From the NCBI GenBank assembly GCA_030248215.1, contig JASANG010001396.1, forward strand, positions 124,001 to 188,000: a stretch of 64,000 nucleotides of DNA, written 5' to 3'. Both the position numbers and the translations under genes were made by a program. Positions 34,585 to 46,400 of the stretch are shown here, piece by piece (within the stretch, counting starts at the first letter, position 1; the number at the start of each line of letters is the position of its first letter). This DNA comes from Enoplolaimus lenunculus. Taxonomy: Eukaryota; Nematoda; Enoplea; Enoplida; Thoracostomopsidae. The notes beneath the pieces were generated by a model that saw only the letters and a program-made list of their open reading frames with translations, did no database searches and had not been told where the DNA came from.

Positions 34585-37500
34585 ATACGGCGGAATCAAA
34601 ATCGACGGTTCTGTGTTGAATGAATTATCTGATGAAGCGTTTGAAGAACAGCTTGCAAGTATTAAAAAATCGAATCATTTTTCAAATTTTGTCATATTTG
34701 TTTGTTTGTTTTTGTTGCAGTTTTTAGTTAGTAACGAAGTTTCAATTTCGATTTTTGCATTTTTTTATAAAATTTGAACAAACGTCAAATTGAGAGGATC
34801 GCGTCTCAGCCGCACAACGAATGCTTCGAGTCGTCGTAGCGCGAAGTCGGACGGCGGCACGAGACGTCGTGAAGTGTAGCACAATCCAGCACATATAAAG
34901 ATCAGGGGCGGAACATTTTTTGTGGAACTAGAAACGAGTACCTGAGCGTAAGCTTTAGACTAATTTTCTTGGTTGGCTTAGGCTTACGAATATGCTTATT
35001 CTTACGCTTAGGCTTAGGCTTAGGCTTAGGTTTAGGCTCATGAATATGCTCATTCTTACGCTTATAGGCTTAGGCTTTGGTTTAGGCTTAGGAATATGCT
35101 TATAATACTGTTTCGCCCCTGTTCTTTAATATATTGGCTCACAATCCTTGGTTTTTAGATTCGATAAAAGTATGGACTGAGACTGGTAGGCGTGGCATTT
35201 GGATTAAGGTGCCAATTACGTTGTCTTCATGGATTCCTATTTGCGTTAAGGTAAACCATTATAACCTTCACAATTTTTAGCCTGATTTAAAATTTTTCCA
35301 CTTTGAAATAAGTTATCTCTTTGTTGTATTATTAATCGAAGATGCCAGCCGGATGTTGAAATAATCTGATACCTGAACTGGATCTTAAGTTACGAATTTT
35401 CAACCGGAAACGGATACAAACCGGATGCCTAAGCCTAAGCGTAAATCTAAGCAAAAAATGTAATCTAGAATCGAAACTACTCTTTTATAGACCCGCCAGA
35501 AACCTGGACGCCCCTTAAAGTAACATGGGCCAAATTTGTTTTTAGTACGGTTTCGCATTTCATCACGCACAACACGATTACGCAATGATGGCACGTTGGC
35601 TACCGTCAGTCGAAACCAATAAACTGCCTTTGTACCCGTTTACATCAATAGGTGGGTGCTTTGTCGTTTTATAAGATTTCCCCGGGTTTCTCAGGTGTTG
35701 ACAGTTTTTTTTTACTTTGAAGTTTCATGCTGTTGGAGTTTTGTGCTTGGACGCAAACGCGGATTGGGTTTTCAATTTTTTACATGCCGGGGACAGTAAT
35801 CTTCATATACTTAATGCTGAAAGGCTCCATATGCGTAGTTTCGGCAATTCTGCAGCATTAATATTATTATAACCTTTGTAAATATCAGGGGCGGAACGTT
35901 TTTCTGTGGGACTAGAAAAGAGTAAGCTTAAGTTTTTGACTATTTTTTGCGGTTTAGGCTTAGGCTTAGGCTAAAGAATATCCTGATTCTTAGGCTTAGG
36001 CTTAGGAATATGCTTATAATACTGTTCCGCTCTTGTTCTTTACATTGGCCGTTATTCTCAAAGCTAAATAAAGTATATTATGTAATAATTGTGTTCATGA
36101 TGTTTTACCTACAGCTGACAAGTTGTAAATTTGCCTTTAAATTTTATAGGTGTCGGTGGTTTGCTCATTGATGAGTCTGGTTGTGCTGATCCACGAGTGT
36201 TACTGGTTCGCGAGCGGTTTGGCGTTTATAAAGGATGGAAACTGCCTGGCGGACTCGCAGATCCAGGTAAGTTTGTTTGCTTGTATTCTTTTGTTAAGTA
36301 TGATTGCTTATTTTGTGTTAAACCTGCTGTCAAACTACTTTCTATTTAATTAAATATTTATCATACTTTAATTACATACCAACACATACGACGAGTAGCT
36401 CAATTCTTCAATATTATATACCTAATTCGGCTCATGTTACTTTAAGGGGCGTCCAGGTATCTGGTGGATCTGTAACAAAAGTAGGTTTAGATTTTAGATT
36501 AGATTTTTTGCTTAGGTTTAGGCTTAGGCGTAGGCTTAGGAACTCATTTTTGCCACGCTTAGGCTTAGGCTTAGGCTTAGAAATACGCTTTATCTACTGT
36601 TACGCCCCTAAAAGTAACATTGGCCCCTAATTCTTTCTAGTAAAAACCGTTCAGAAATGGATGTCATTATCAAACGACTGGGTTTCTGAAACCCTACTTA
36701 AGTACTTAAGTTAAGTAAATGTTTAAGTTGCTGATTAAATTTTATATATTGCAGATTACCCGTTCAGGCATACAAACTTTAGTCAGATTGAAATTGTAGG
36801 CTCATTGTGCTTCCCTAATATAAAGCAAAACTATTACTCTCTTCCTTCGACAATGGCTGACATTTGTCAATTATTTGTTTTTGCTCGAAAATTTATATAT
36901 TTACTTAAGCCGGCGACTAATGTAATTACTTAAGTATAACTTAAGTAAATACTTAAGTAAGGTTTCAAACACCCAGCTATTCATTATAAAGAATCAAATT
37001 GTGTGTCTGAATCTATAGAGAACGGATCAGAATTAAATACTACGAAAACCTTTGCTCTTAAATCTTGTATCCGTCGCAGGCCAATCTGCTATTCAGGCCA
37101 ATTACTAACTGACCTAGGCCAATCTTTATTATTTGGACAGGCGCAATACCGTTAACCAATCAGCGTTGGTGTTACATCACTGTTGTTTTAGAAATCTCAC
37201 AATCGCTATTTGGCTAGGCCAAACTCCTATTTGTTTCGAATAGCAGATTGGCTTTGGCCAATTGATTATGGGGCGAATAGCAGATTGGCCTACGACATAT
37301 ATACGAAATAAATTGATTCCCATAGATCAATCCATGCTTTTTAAAGGCTTTGAGGAATTTCTTAATTTTTAAGGAAAATATTCTCAAATATGTATAACAA
37401 CTATAGCATCAGTTAGTAATAGATTTTCAAACTCATTAACTATAGCAGTTGTTAAGGTCAAAATTGGTGCAAAATTGGTGTAGTAGTAGTAGAGCAAGTC

Positions 37501-38390
37501 ATATGTGATAAATGTGCTGAATTTTGAGACTCAAAATTCATCGGTTCGAAAGTTACAAGACCTATCATCAACTGTTGATAAGTGCTACACACATGTGAGA
37601 ATGCAGGCCTAGGACTGTAAAGTTTTACAATATTATTGTTTCATTTTCACTGAATCTTGTTGCGATTCACTCTGGTGTGGTGTAAATTTTTGTGTTCTGA
37701 AGCAGAGTCTATCGCATACGGTTTGTGCTTTTAGGCGAGCGAATTTATGAAACTGCACAACGCGAAGTTGCTGAAGAAACCGGTATACAGAATACAACAA
37801 TTGTCGGCGTTCTTTCAATACGACATTCGCACAATGCCGTTTACCGCGATTGTTCTGATGTTTATTGGGTAGTACTTATGACCGTCGGTATAGAAGATGT
37901 CAGAGAGAACGGGTCAAGACCATGTGATAACGAAATTGCAGAATTACAATGGTTTAAGGTATACTTTAAAAATTGTTGCAATTAATAGTCGGCTACACTT
38001 TGGTCAATTTTACAGTGAACAATTAAATGTTTTATTTCGTTGTGATATTTGAATTAAATCTAGTATTAGATTTGAATTAATTATCCAGCTCCGGTCGAAT
38101 ATTAGATTATCCGGCTCCGACTCCGCATATACCTGTATATAGATATATACCTATATATTTATGTACATATATATACTAGTACATGGTCCAAATAAAATAT
38201 GTCTGAAAATTTATGTTGTGTTCAGATAAAAGACGCTAAAACATTGTCTCCTGAAGAAATAAGTCCAATTACTTTGTACAACATTGCGGCGTACGAATCG
38301 TATCGTAAAGGCGTATCAAAATTGATCTCGATTGCAGATGAAGGCGTTCGCAATCATAGACCATATGTGGTATATGGAATTAACGAATAA
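34585..38390 (+). CDS. NUDT6: Nudix hydrolase, NUDT6-type, 5' incomplete
   Basis: Six exons join in phase into 259 codons including the stop: 34585-34658, 35159-35250, 35546-35651, 36150-36266, 37735-37958 and 38226-38390. The first block (YGGIKIDGSVLNELSDEAF and TGRRGIWIKVPI) matches the N-terminal NUDT6 domain, and YGFAFHHAQHDYAMMARWL follows. The catalytic Nudix box, GX5EX7REVAEETGI, is complete and spans the junction of exons 4 and 5, so the Mg2+-binding glutamates are present. NUDT6-type proteins hydrolyse nucleoside diphosphate derivatives; the natural substrate here is unknown. The start exon was not found: exon 1 opens mid-codon. ATGAAGTTGTC at about 34468 is a weak candidate. TTAGGC elements sit in introns 1-4. 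Confidence 0.9.
34903..35121 (+). mobile_element. TIR element with internal TTAGGC array (intron 1 of Nudix gene)
   Basis: Starts CAGGGGCGGAACATTTTT and ends CTGTTTCGCCCCTG. Between them lie about a dozen TTAGGC or near-TTAGGC units interrupted by GAATATGCTTATTCTTACGC. The similarity of ends to other copies appears to continue outward into AAAGA on both sides. Confidence 0.75.
35425..35533 (-). mobile_element. TTAGGC element, minus orientation (intron 2 of Nudix gene)
   Basis: Carries CCTAAGCCTAAGCG near its left side and ends GGACGCCCCTTAAAGTAACA then TGGGCC, the end type of the copy at 36429. The other end is not clear, so it may be truncated. Confidence 0.55.
35886..36035 (+). mobile_element. 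TTAGGC element (intron 3 of Nudix gene)
   Basis: Starts CAGGGGCGGAACGTTTTTCT, ends CTGTTCCGCTCTTG, with GGCTTAGGCTTAGGC inside. Outer sequence TTCTTTACATTGGCC is shared with the copies ending at 41755 and 35121. Confidence 0.75.
36429..36626 (+). mobile_element. TTAGGC element, GGGGCGT subfamily (intron 4 of Nudix gene)
   Basis: Ends GGCTCATGTTACTTTAAGGG and CCCCTAAAAGTAACATTGGC are inverted, giving the clearest long TIR of the family. The core holds two TTAGGC clusters (GGTTTAGGCTTAGGCG and CTTAGGCTTAGGCTTAG). Confidence 0.75.
37075..37312. mobile_element. AGGCCAATCTGC foldback MITE, copy 1
   Basis: Inverted ends GTCGCAGGCCAATCTGCTAT and ATAGCAGATTGGCCTACGAC, with AGGCCAAT/ATTGGCCT palindromes repeated inside. 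Related copies lie at 55648-55906 and around 62105-63112. In Nudix intron 4. Confidence 0.75.
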
Positions 38391-38404
38391 CCAAGTTGTT
38401 GGTA

Positions 38405-38615
38405 CACTGCAAAAAATTGTGAGTCAAATAAATTGACTTTCCGAAATAGGCTCTGTGGGACTACACAAACTGAGTCAAATTCGACTCCGACAGAGTCAAA
38501 TTCGACTCACTTAGTCACACGTCTGATTCTGGTGGAGTCAAATGTGACTCAGTTTCTGTAGTCCCGTAGAGCCTATTTCGGAGAGATTCAATTTGACTCA
38601 CCATTTTTTGCAGTG
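38405..38615. mobile_element. 211-bp foldback MITE with TA target duplication, copy 2
   Basis: Ends CACTGCAAAAAATTG and CCATTTTTTGCAGTG flanked by TA (38403-38404, 38616-38617). Starts only 14 bp after the Nudix stop codon and so should be part of its 3' untranslated region; candidate AATAAA signals follow at 38752 and 38782. Confidence 0.8.
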
Positions 38616-38751
38616 TATATATTAACGCAATCTTGTGAATATTGTACATTCGTTTTTTTTTAAATGCAATCAGAAGTCTGTATCTCTAATAAGAGTTCGT
38701 AAGCGGATAGAGTCGCAAAACCCTAATTACAGTCTATAAATGTCAATTATC

Positions 38752-38787
38752 AATAAATTGTAGTGCATAAATGACTCCCCAAATAAA
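38752..38787 (+). terminator. Candidate polyadenylation signals of the Nudix gene
   Basis: AATAAA occurs at 38752-38757 and 38782-38787, about 360-400 bp after the stop codon and beyond the MITE. Confidence 0.4.
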
Positions 38788-38789
38788 GT

Positions 38790-40250
38790 TGAGTTCTAAA
38801 CTATAAAGCATACTTCAGTTTTGAAAGTATATTCATACGTATAATCTTGCATTATCACTCAAGGTTCGGATACAACACAAATAAACGTTTCATTCAACGG
38901 ATAGTTGCAATACCGGATATATATCAGTACGAAGGGCGGCGGATGGCGGGTTAAAAATAAATAACAGTCCGTAACCGAATAACAGGGGGTACCCTCTGGA
39001 GAGGCCAAATAAATATCAGTCCCCGTCTTATTCGGGTACTGTAAAGCTGTACAAGTAGACAATTTTTGCACGCAAGTATATATTTTGCTGTTTTGTTTAT
39101 ATTGTAGAAACATAATTGTTCTAATCCTAAAAAACTACCGCAGGTAAAAGTGGACGTTATATCTGTTGCAGGCACTGGCGTTTGTAGTATTTTATATATG
39201 AAAAAGCTTTCTGAAAATTGTCCAACTTCTGAAATTTAGATAGGGAAAATATATATCGTGCCCCAAACAACTATTTGTCCCAGTTACCAACTGGGACGTC
39301 CTAAAATGTTATTGCTGTTAGGGGCAGCCCAAACAAGTACTAGAATGCAAACTGATTTTGATTGGTTGTTCATGTTTTACTGTATTCGAGAAAACTGGCT
39401 TGCACAGGAATTATTTGCTTGCACCATATTTGCAAACTATAAAATAAACAAGGTTTATATGGCACGAAGGAGTACAAATGCATAATTTGATTGGTTAATT
39501 AAAAGAACAGAAATAAAGACAGCATTATCTACACAACGTTGTGTGTGTTCGATTAAACATTTCGGCACACGTTCACACTGATTCGTTTGCATACTGTGTA
39601 AACATTGTTTAATTCATAGTTTGCAAGTATGGTGAAGGCAAATAAGTCTCGCGCAGGTCACAAAGAACCAGTATCGTATCCAGGATTTTGTTTTAAGCGC
39701 ATTTTTACTAATTTTTTTATTTTGCAATTGACGAAATGCGCCATCAGCGCAATAACTGAATTTGTGATACAATTTCGGTATATTTTTCGCTTGACTGGCA
39801 AAGGTGTTTCCAACTTCAAGTGAACAGTATTTAAGTTTAAATTTAGTGGCCACTGTGAAGCTAATCTAACGGAAAACGAATGTTGAAGAGTGAAAATCTC
39901 ACGTTTCAGACCCGAGTGATTTGACAGACACGAGTGAATTGAGAGACCCGAGTGATTTGAGAGACCCGTTCGAAATACTGGCCTACCCATATGGGTTAGT
40001 TACGCTACGCATAACTACAAACGTACTTACGGTACCCATATGGGTAATAGCTACTAAACAACCTATTCATATATGTTGTTTCTACCTCTTCCTATGGAAA
40101 GGTGACAAAAGAGCTTCCGAGCGTAAATTGACCACCGCATGCGGGATTCAAATATTCACCAGGGTACAACAGGAGGTGAAAAATGTCGGCACCAGAGGTC
40201 AACAAAACTAGCCGAGCCGGAGCTGAGGCAAAATTGGGTACTCAGTTAAA
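38790..40250. other. Intergenic stretch
   Basis: No exon recognised. It contains a short tandem repeat at 39907-39975 (about four units like GAGAGACCCGAGTGATTT). The next recognisable feature is the TTAGGC element at 40254. Confidence 0.4.
39907..39975. repeat. Short minisatellite, 18-bp units
   Basis: Four imperfect units of CAGACCCGAGTGATTTGA type in direct tandem. Confidence 0.7.
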
Positions 40251-40253
40251 ATG

Positions 40254-40399
40254 CAGGAACAGTAGTATAAGCATATTTCTACGCCTAAGCCTAAAAGCGT
40301 AAGGATGAGTCTATTCCTAAGCCTAAGCCTAAGCAAAAAAATTAGTCTAAAGCTTAAACTGACTCTATTACAGCCCCGCCGCAAAACGATCCGACCCTG
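40254..40399 (-). mobile_element. TTAGGC element, minus orientation
   Basis: Left end CAGGAACAGTAGTATAAGC, right end CAAAACGATCCGACCCTG; CCTAAGCCTAAGC occurs twice inside. The outer TTCTATACATGGG matches the neighbourhood of other copies. Confidence 0.65.
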
Positions 40400-40966
40400 T
40401 TCTATACATGGGTCGATTGTTCTATAACCGTAAGTAGCGGAAAAAAAACAATATAATTTTACTGAAAGCACCACTCCAAAATAAATTAACATATGCAGAC
40501 GACGTAAAAATATCCCCAGATAAGCACGTTTACGATAAGGCTTGTAAGTAACTCATCACACCGTATAAGCTTGATTGAATATAAGACCATCAAGTCTTTG
40601 AAACTACTTTAACTCGCAACAACGAATGATCCACATATGCCTTTGTTTCAAACGTAGTGCTAAGCCTTAAAACTATAAGCCGATTTGCTCTGAAAAGGTA
40701 CAAACGAAGCTGTCGTTCACTGACTTGGTATTTTGGACTATTTTTGAAGTTTATACGTCACTTTTTATATAGGTTATTCTTAAAATTTATTGCATATATA
40801 ACATAATTTTCGCTATTACCATAGAACTTGCTTTATTTCAGGCTTTAACATTTTCATCTAACGTTGTACCCTTTCAGATATAAATGCCAGTACGAATTGC
40901 CAGACACCAAAAAATATCTGAGGACTGAATTTGCAACAATATCGAATTTCTGGCCCAAATATAGCG

Positions 40967-41130
40967 CAGGGCCGAAACGTTTTCCGACGGGACTGTAATA
41001 GAGTAAGCTTACTTAAGCTTAAGACTAGTTTTTTGCTTAGGCATAGACTTGAGCTTAGGTAAAGGCTCATACATACGCTTAGGCTTACGTTTAGGCTTAG
41101 AAATATGCTTATACTACTGTTCCGGCCCTG
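40967..41130 (+). mobile_element. TTAGGC element
   Basis: Starts CAGGGCCGAAACGTTTTCC, ends CTACTGTTCCGGCCCTG. Internal units are degenerate (TTAGGCATAGACTTGAGC, CTTAGGCTTACG), suggesting an older copy. Confidence 0.65.
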
Positions 41131-41601
41131 TTCTATACATTGGCCTCGAATTTCCGGTGCTAAAACAGCTGAAACAGGACATCGAATTTTACCCTATTCG
41201 AAAACGAACGTTAGGTACGCTACGGCTTGCTCAATGCCAACAAACGACACCATGGCTCTATACGGGCTGGTAAAACACTGACACAGCATACAATAATTTG
41301 ACTAGCCAACAGCATCTATTATAAATATTCCATATATATGAAAAATTAATAAAACTCAACAGTGGTTGATTTGTTTTAACCGTAAAAATTCGAACTAAAC
41401 AGACCTTTTCAGTCAAAGTTAGAAACTATGCGAGAACTCTAGAAACACTTATCTTATCTTAATTTGTATGCTTCGCCTACTTTTCACAAAAATTATATGC
41501 CTTTAAGCTATATATGAATTAATAGTATTTTTAAAACACTTAAATTTTTTTAATTTTACCTAAAATATATTTATTTTACAAAATTGAGCCCGTCTAAAGA
41601 T

Positions 41602-41755
41602 CAGGGGCCCAAACGCTTTTCTGTGAAACTATAAAACAGCAAGCTTCAGCTTTAGACTAACGTTTTGCTCGGCTTAGACTTAGGCTCAGGAATATGCGTA
41701 TTGTTACGTTTAGGCTTAGGCTTAGGAATACGCTTATAGTACTGTTCCGCCCCTG
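41602..41755 (+). mobile_element. TTAGGC element
   Basis: Starts CAGGGGCCCAAACGCTTTT, ends GTACTGTTCCGCCCCTG, with TTTAGGCTTAGGCTTAGG inside. Confidence 0.7.
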
Positions 41756-41769
41756 TTCTTTACATTGGC

Positions 41770-42412
41770 CCGAAACTCGATAAATTGTAGTCTAACCATA
41801 TTCTTCTAACGGTGCAATTATCTTATTTGTCAGGATAACATTTCTAACAAACACAATCCACAAAACTAAATTAATATAAAAACACTAAATATTCTTAGCG
41901 TCACAACAACATAAGGCACTATAACATTTAATAGTCGCATATTATATCTGTACTTAAACCAGACTCGGTTCGTTTCTAACATATAAAAAGTCATTTAGCA
42001 ACCAACACAACGAAATGTCTGAGTTATTTCCAAACTAGAAACAAACAACCGAAACCCAACAACTGGTATTTTAGTTAATCAGAGAATGCGAACACATAAA
42101 TTAGGTTACATAACTTTCACTAAAAAATTTTCACAAAATGCTTCCAGATCCTGTGAAACCGGTAATTGGCTCTAAAATATAGAATTTAATTAAGTACATC
42201 AATTACTTGTTGCTTTCACATGAAAACGGATGTTTTAAAATTTTACGCGCAAGCCTTCAAGTAGTTTTTTTACACACATTCTACCACAAACCATAGCTAT
42301 TTTCAGGAATTGCAATCAAATATATATCATAAACTACCACAAATATAATTACTTCACAGCAAAACAACTTTTAGAGCACCAGTATCACACTGCCATCGAT
42401 TTTTCAATTACC
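41770..42412. other. Intergenic AT-rich stretch, nothing recognised
   Basis: Between the last TTAGGC element and the GC-rich foldback element; no exon, tRNA-like box or repeat identified. Confidence 0.4.
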
Positions 42413-42720
42413 TTAAGGGTTGCGCTATACTTTTGTTAACGTCCGACGCCGTCCGTCACCAAGCGTTACCCGTGCGTCACCCGTACGGCACCGTGCGTCA
42501 CCCGTGCGGCACCGTGCGTCACCCGTGCGGCACCCTGTGTCAGCGTACGGCACATTGCTTCACCTTGCGGCGGCGCCCGTCACTATACGATATGATACGT
42601 GTGTAATTTGCGTACAACGCACGGTAACGGACAACACCGGACGGTGATGGACGGCGTCGTACGGCTGATGCGTTGTGACGGATGGCGCCGCGCCGCACTA
42701 CGAGCATAGCGTCATCCTAA
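42413..42720. mobile_element. GC-rich foldback element with 21-bp subrepeats
   Basis: Left arm starts TTAAGGGTTGCGCTATACTT; the right arm ends GACGCTATG-complementary sequence (CATAGCGTCATCCTAA), giving imperfect terminal inverted repeats. The left arm contains at least three near-exact 21-bp units, GTGCGTCACCCGTGCGGCAC plus one base. The right arm carries complementary-type ACGGTGATGGACGGCG pieces. The centre, CTATACGATATGATACGTG, is palindromic. Strongly GC-rich within an AT-rich region. A partial relative lies at 11524. The plus-strand frame across it is not a gene. Confidence 0.7.
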
Positions 42721-43459
42721 ACCGATATCATCGTTGCGTTCTACGTTAGAGTTTAAACAATACCAATATTGCGCAATATTACAAACTAAATTAATTCTAC
42801 AAAAAGTTGGCGATTTAGCGTTCAGAAAAGCATAAACAGCTATAGTATAAATTGCATTTCGTTGTAGTTTATACACAGTCAAAACGCATTTTACAGGTCA
42901 CGTTGCATTTTGCCATCGAGTGTACATACATAATATGGTACTTACGCCCAATTTGTATTTTTATTCTTAAGCTGCTATGTGAGTGTTAGCAACGCCGGCG
43001 AAGTTAGAATTAGCAAAAACACTGTTCTGCTGTCACTCGTCTGCATTCAGTCAAAAAATATAACGTGACCAGATATATGGAATTTTGTTGAAGAACGAAA
43101 TCTGTTTTTCATATCCACCCGCTATATTTACCCAAATGGAAAATTCCAAAATCATAGCCTAATTCTAAGCTATATACATCAATCTAGCAACCTTGTACAA
43201 CATTTGTCGTTCAAAGGCGTAATCGTACAATAAACGAACACAATTTTGACAATGCCAACTAATACAATATAATACGTAGCGGTAGCGCTGTTTCTTCGTG
43301 TATAACGTACACAGAGCGTCGGCGCTAGTACGCTTCTGCTACATTTACGGTTAGGCTTTGGAAAATGTTTACCTACATATACCTGTATGCCTTTACTTAA
43401 GTGTTTGACTAAGGCTACTTAACCGTAAATGTGGCGAAGTGTACGTGAGCCCATAGCGT

Positions 43460-46400
43460 CTAGTAGTGATTTGCATTCGAAACAGGTCCACCTCCTGTTG
43501 CGGCCACTGGTTTTCGAACCCATCGAAGCCTAAGTCCAGAGTCTGTTCGGATTTTGATCGACGCTGCTTCCGCAGATCGGACTGTATCTTTAACGCTTTG
43601 CATTAGATTTTGAGCGTTCAGTACTAACAATTCCATCGCTTCTTGGTCTTCTTCGCTTCCTGAAAACACGAACATACTTTTTATTTTTTTCGATAATATC
43701 ACCTGTACCTCTGTCTTCAATTCTGGTTTCAATTCCACTTCGAACTCAACGTTTTTGTTTACCTCCAGTTCAATTGAACCGTGTGGATAGCTCGGCCTTT
43801 TTTACAGACCCCAATAACCTTTACTATCTTTATTGAACACTAGTTTGGAGGAGCAAAAAAAGGTTAACATTAAGCTTGGAAACAGTTCCACAAAGTTGTA
43901 GCTCAGTTTAATTCCTTATTGCGTCAAACATCGAACACCGCGAAAAGCAATAATATTTACCTTACGCATTTCTGTGGCATGTATCATCATGGTTCTGCTA
44001 AGAATCGCTGTAGTTTAATTTCAGATTTTATTTTACCCTGCTTAGGCGTTCACCGACACAGCGTCAACGTTACCTTGTGATCCAAGCATTGTCGCTTTAA
44101 CGGTGGATAAGATTTTCAGTTGAGTGCCGATCGTCGGAATTCGTTCACATACTTGAAATAGCGACTAAAACAATACAAAATAACGTAATTCAGTGGACAC
44201 GCTTAAACTACGTGTTAACACAAATACAAAAAATTTCCAACAATCCGTCAAGCTTAGAACAGTACATACTTCGTGTGTCTCTGAAAAACCTTTGACACGT
44301 AACCCGTGCGTAATTTTAAATTAAAAAATGTAAGCCAACAAATTACATTTCTCATTCGCTTATCTGTGCACGTTCTCGCCAACGCCACTGCTAATCTTGT
44401 CACTTCTTCTGATGCTTCTGCAATTGCCCGTGCACAATCAATCAGATCTTTTTTAGAGCCACCTTCGCCGCTAAAAATCACCGTCATTATCGCACTTTAT
44501 TTCAAATTATACAATCGAACACGAACTATTTTGTCGTTGTACACACTTAAAAATTGCGAAAACTTATGTATAAATTTTCGCCAAAATCGAACCATTCCTT
44601 ATAAGAAGCCCATACGACCGCCCCATGTTAACTGCATATAATGACCTTCCCATATCAGCATAAGCGTAAACATAAACCTTAGTCTACGCCTGAGCATCAC
44701 GTCGCCAAGTCTACCAGTCTCGCCGTCTCCCAGGCGACAGGCCACTATAATTAACGCGGACCATTCTATCCATGACTTCTTGAAGTAGCGAACTGAAGCG
44801 ACAAGTTAGTGACTCTATTAATGTTTTAGTTGAATAATCTCACTCACCGTACAAGTTGGCTCAAACGTGCCATCAAAATTGCCATACGTTTTGCTGCAGC
44901 AACGATTTCGTTCTCTTTACTTGACCACTGCCGTATTGCTTGGTGCAAGCTATGTGCAGCTCCCTACAACAATGCATTATTGCGTTAGTGCACGTCTAAA
45001 CTGCGCGCAGTTTAGTATGCAAAAAATACATACTACATGTACAACACATCAAAATAAATTTTTAATTGTTATCGCATAATATTCAAAACATTGTGATTTT
45101 CACAAAATAATCCAATTTCCTTGATAATTAATCGTGAAAAGTTGGTTGAACAGACAATAATTTTAATTTAACCAGCACTTACATTATTACGTTTAGTATT
45201 ACTCGGTTTTCGCCGTGAATATCCGGTATACGGTATTTTTATACCGGAAGGGGATACGAGTATCAGTTTGCCGGAAGTTAAACTGGATCCGGACATTCAG
45301 TAGTACCCATGGTACTGCCGTTTCCAAGTAAAAGACAAAGTAAAACAAAGAACTATACGGCTAGTTTATTTGTTAGTCATGATCGACGTTGTTGTTTTTG
45401 TTGTGTTACGCTGAGAAATTTGTAATGCGCGATTGCCTTGGATATTTTTCACAAATGGCATCAACGGTTCTTTGTTCGATGTAAACTGTTATAGAAAAAA
45501 TTAATACGAAATTTAGCTTGCTTTGAATGCAAGGTTTGTTCATTTTGAAAGTTTGACTTGACTTTATAACGCTATGTTACGTATTTTGTTTGTACCGTAG
45601 ATTTTCAAAGTGGAATTATTGCATTTTTCAGTGCGCGAATTTGCACTTGTATTAAGTTTGTTAATATACAAAATATGCTAGCAACAAACCTAATGGTGTT
45701 GAGCATAAATTTGTCTGTGAACTTATTAAAATACGATGATTCGAATGACGCTAGCTTGAATTACAAAACTGGACGTTTGTAACGCAAACCATGTCGATTT
45801 GCACGCTTTATACCTACATTAATAATGTTAAGAACACAGCAACAAAAAGCAATTTTCCTTTCCGACGATATTCGAATATCTAATTGCACAGTGGTAAAGT
45901 TGAAAGGTACCCTTTATAGCTAATTCCAACCACGATCTGTCAATCAACACAAAACGAATATACGCATGATGTTGACCTTTCACTTTCAAGATTAAAATGT
46001 GCTTCAAGAATCAAAGCAACAAACCGCTGCTGCAGCGCTTATCAATCACAAACTTTGTATTTATCCATCATTAAATCAACACACAAAAACTCGACGGTTT
46101 GTTAACTTCGCCACGGTAGACACAAATGTTCGGGCCAATGTTCCTTTAACGGCCGTGACAGTTGTATTATAAGCATATTTCTAGGCGTAAGTTTGAACAT
46201 AAGGATAGTATCGTTTAGAACTTCAATAGTTAGTCACCACACGTACTGGTTAGACACTACACAGGAACAGTATGAAGAGATGTTATCAACTCACGCTGAC
46301 GGGCAGGAACGCGGAACCAGCAAAATATATCAAACTCCTCCATGAAAATTATGTAGCTGCATTATTCAACTGCGTCGCCTGTTATCATCGTGCGACCGTG

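Noticed and set aside
42420-42647. Plus-strand frame with repeated ASPVRHR peptide
   Set aside because: Product of the 21-bp subrepeat in the GC-rich foldback element.
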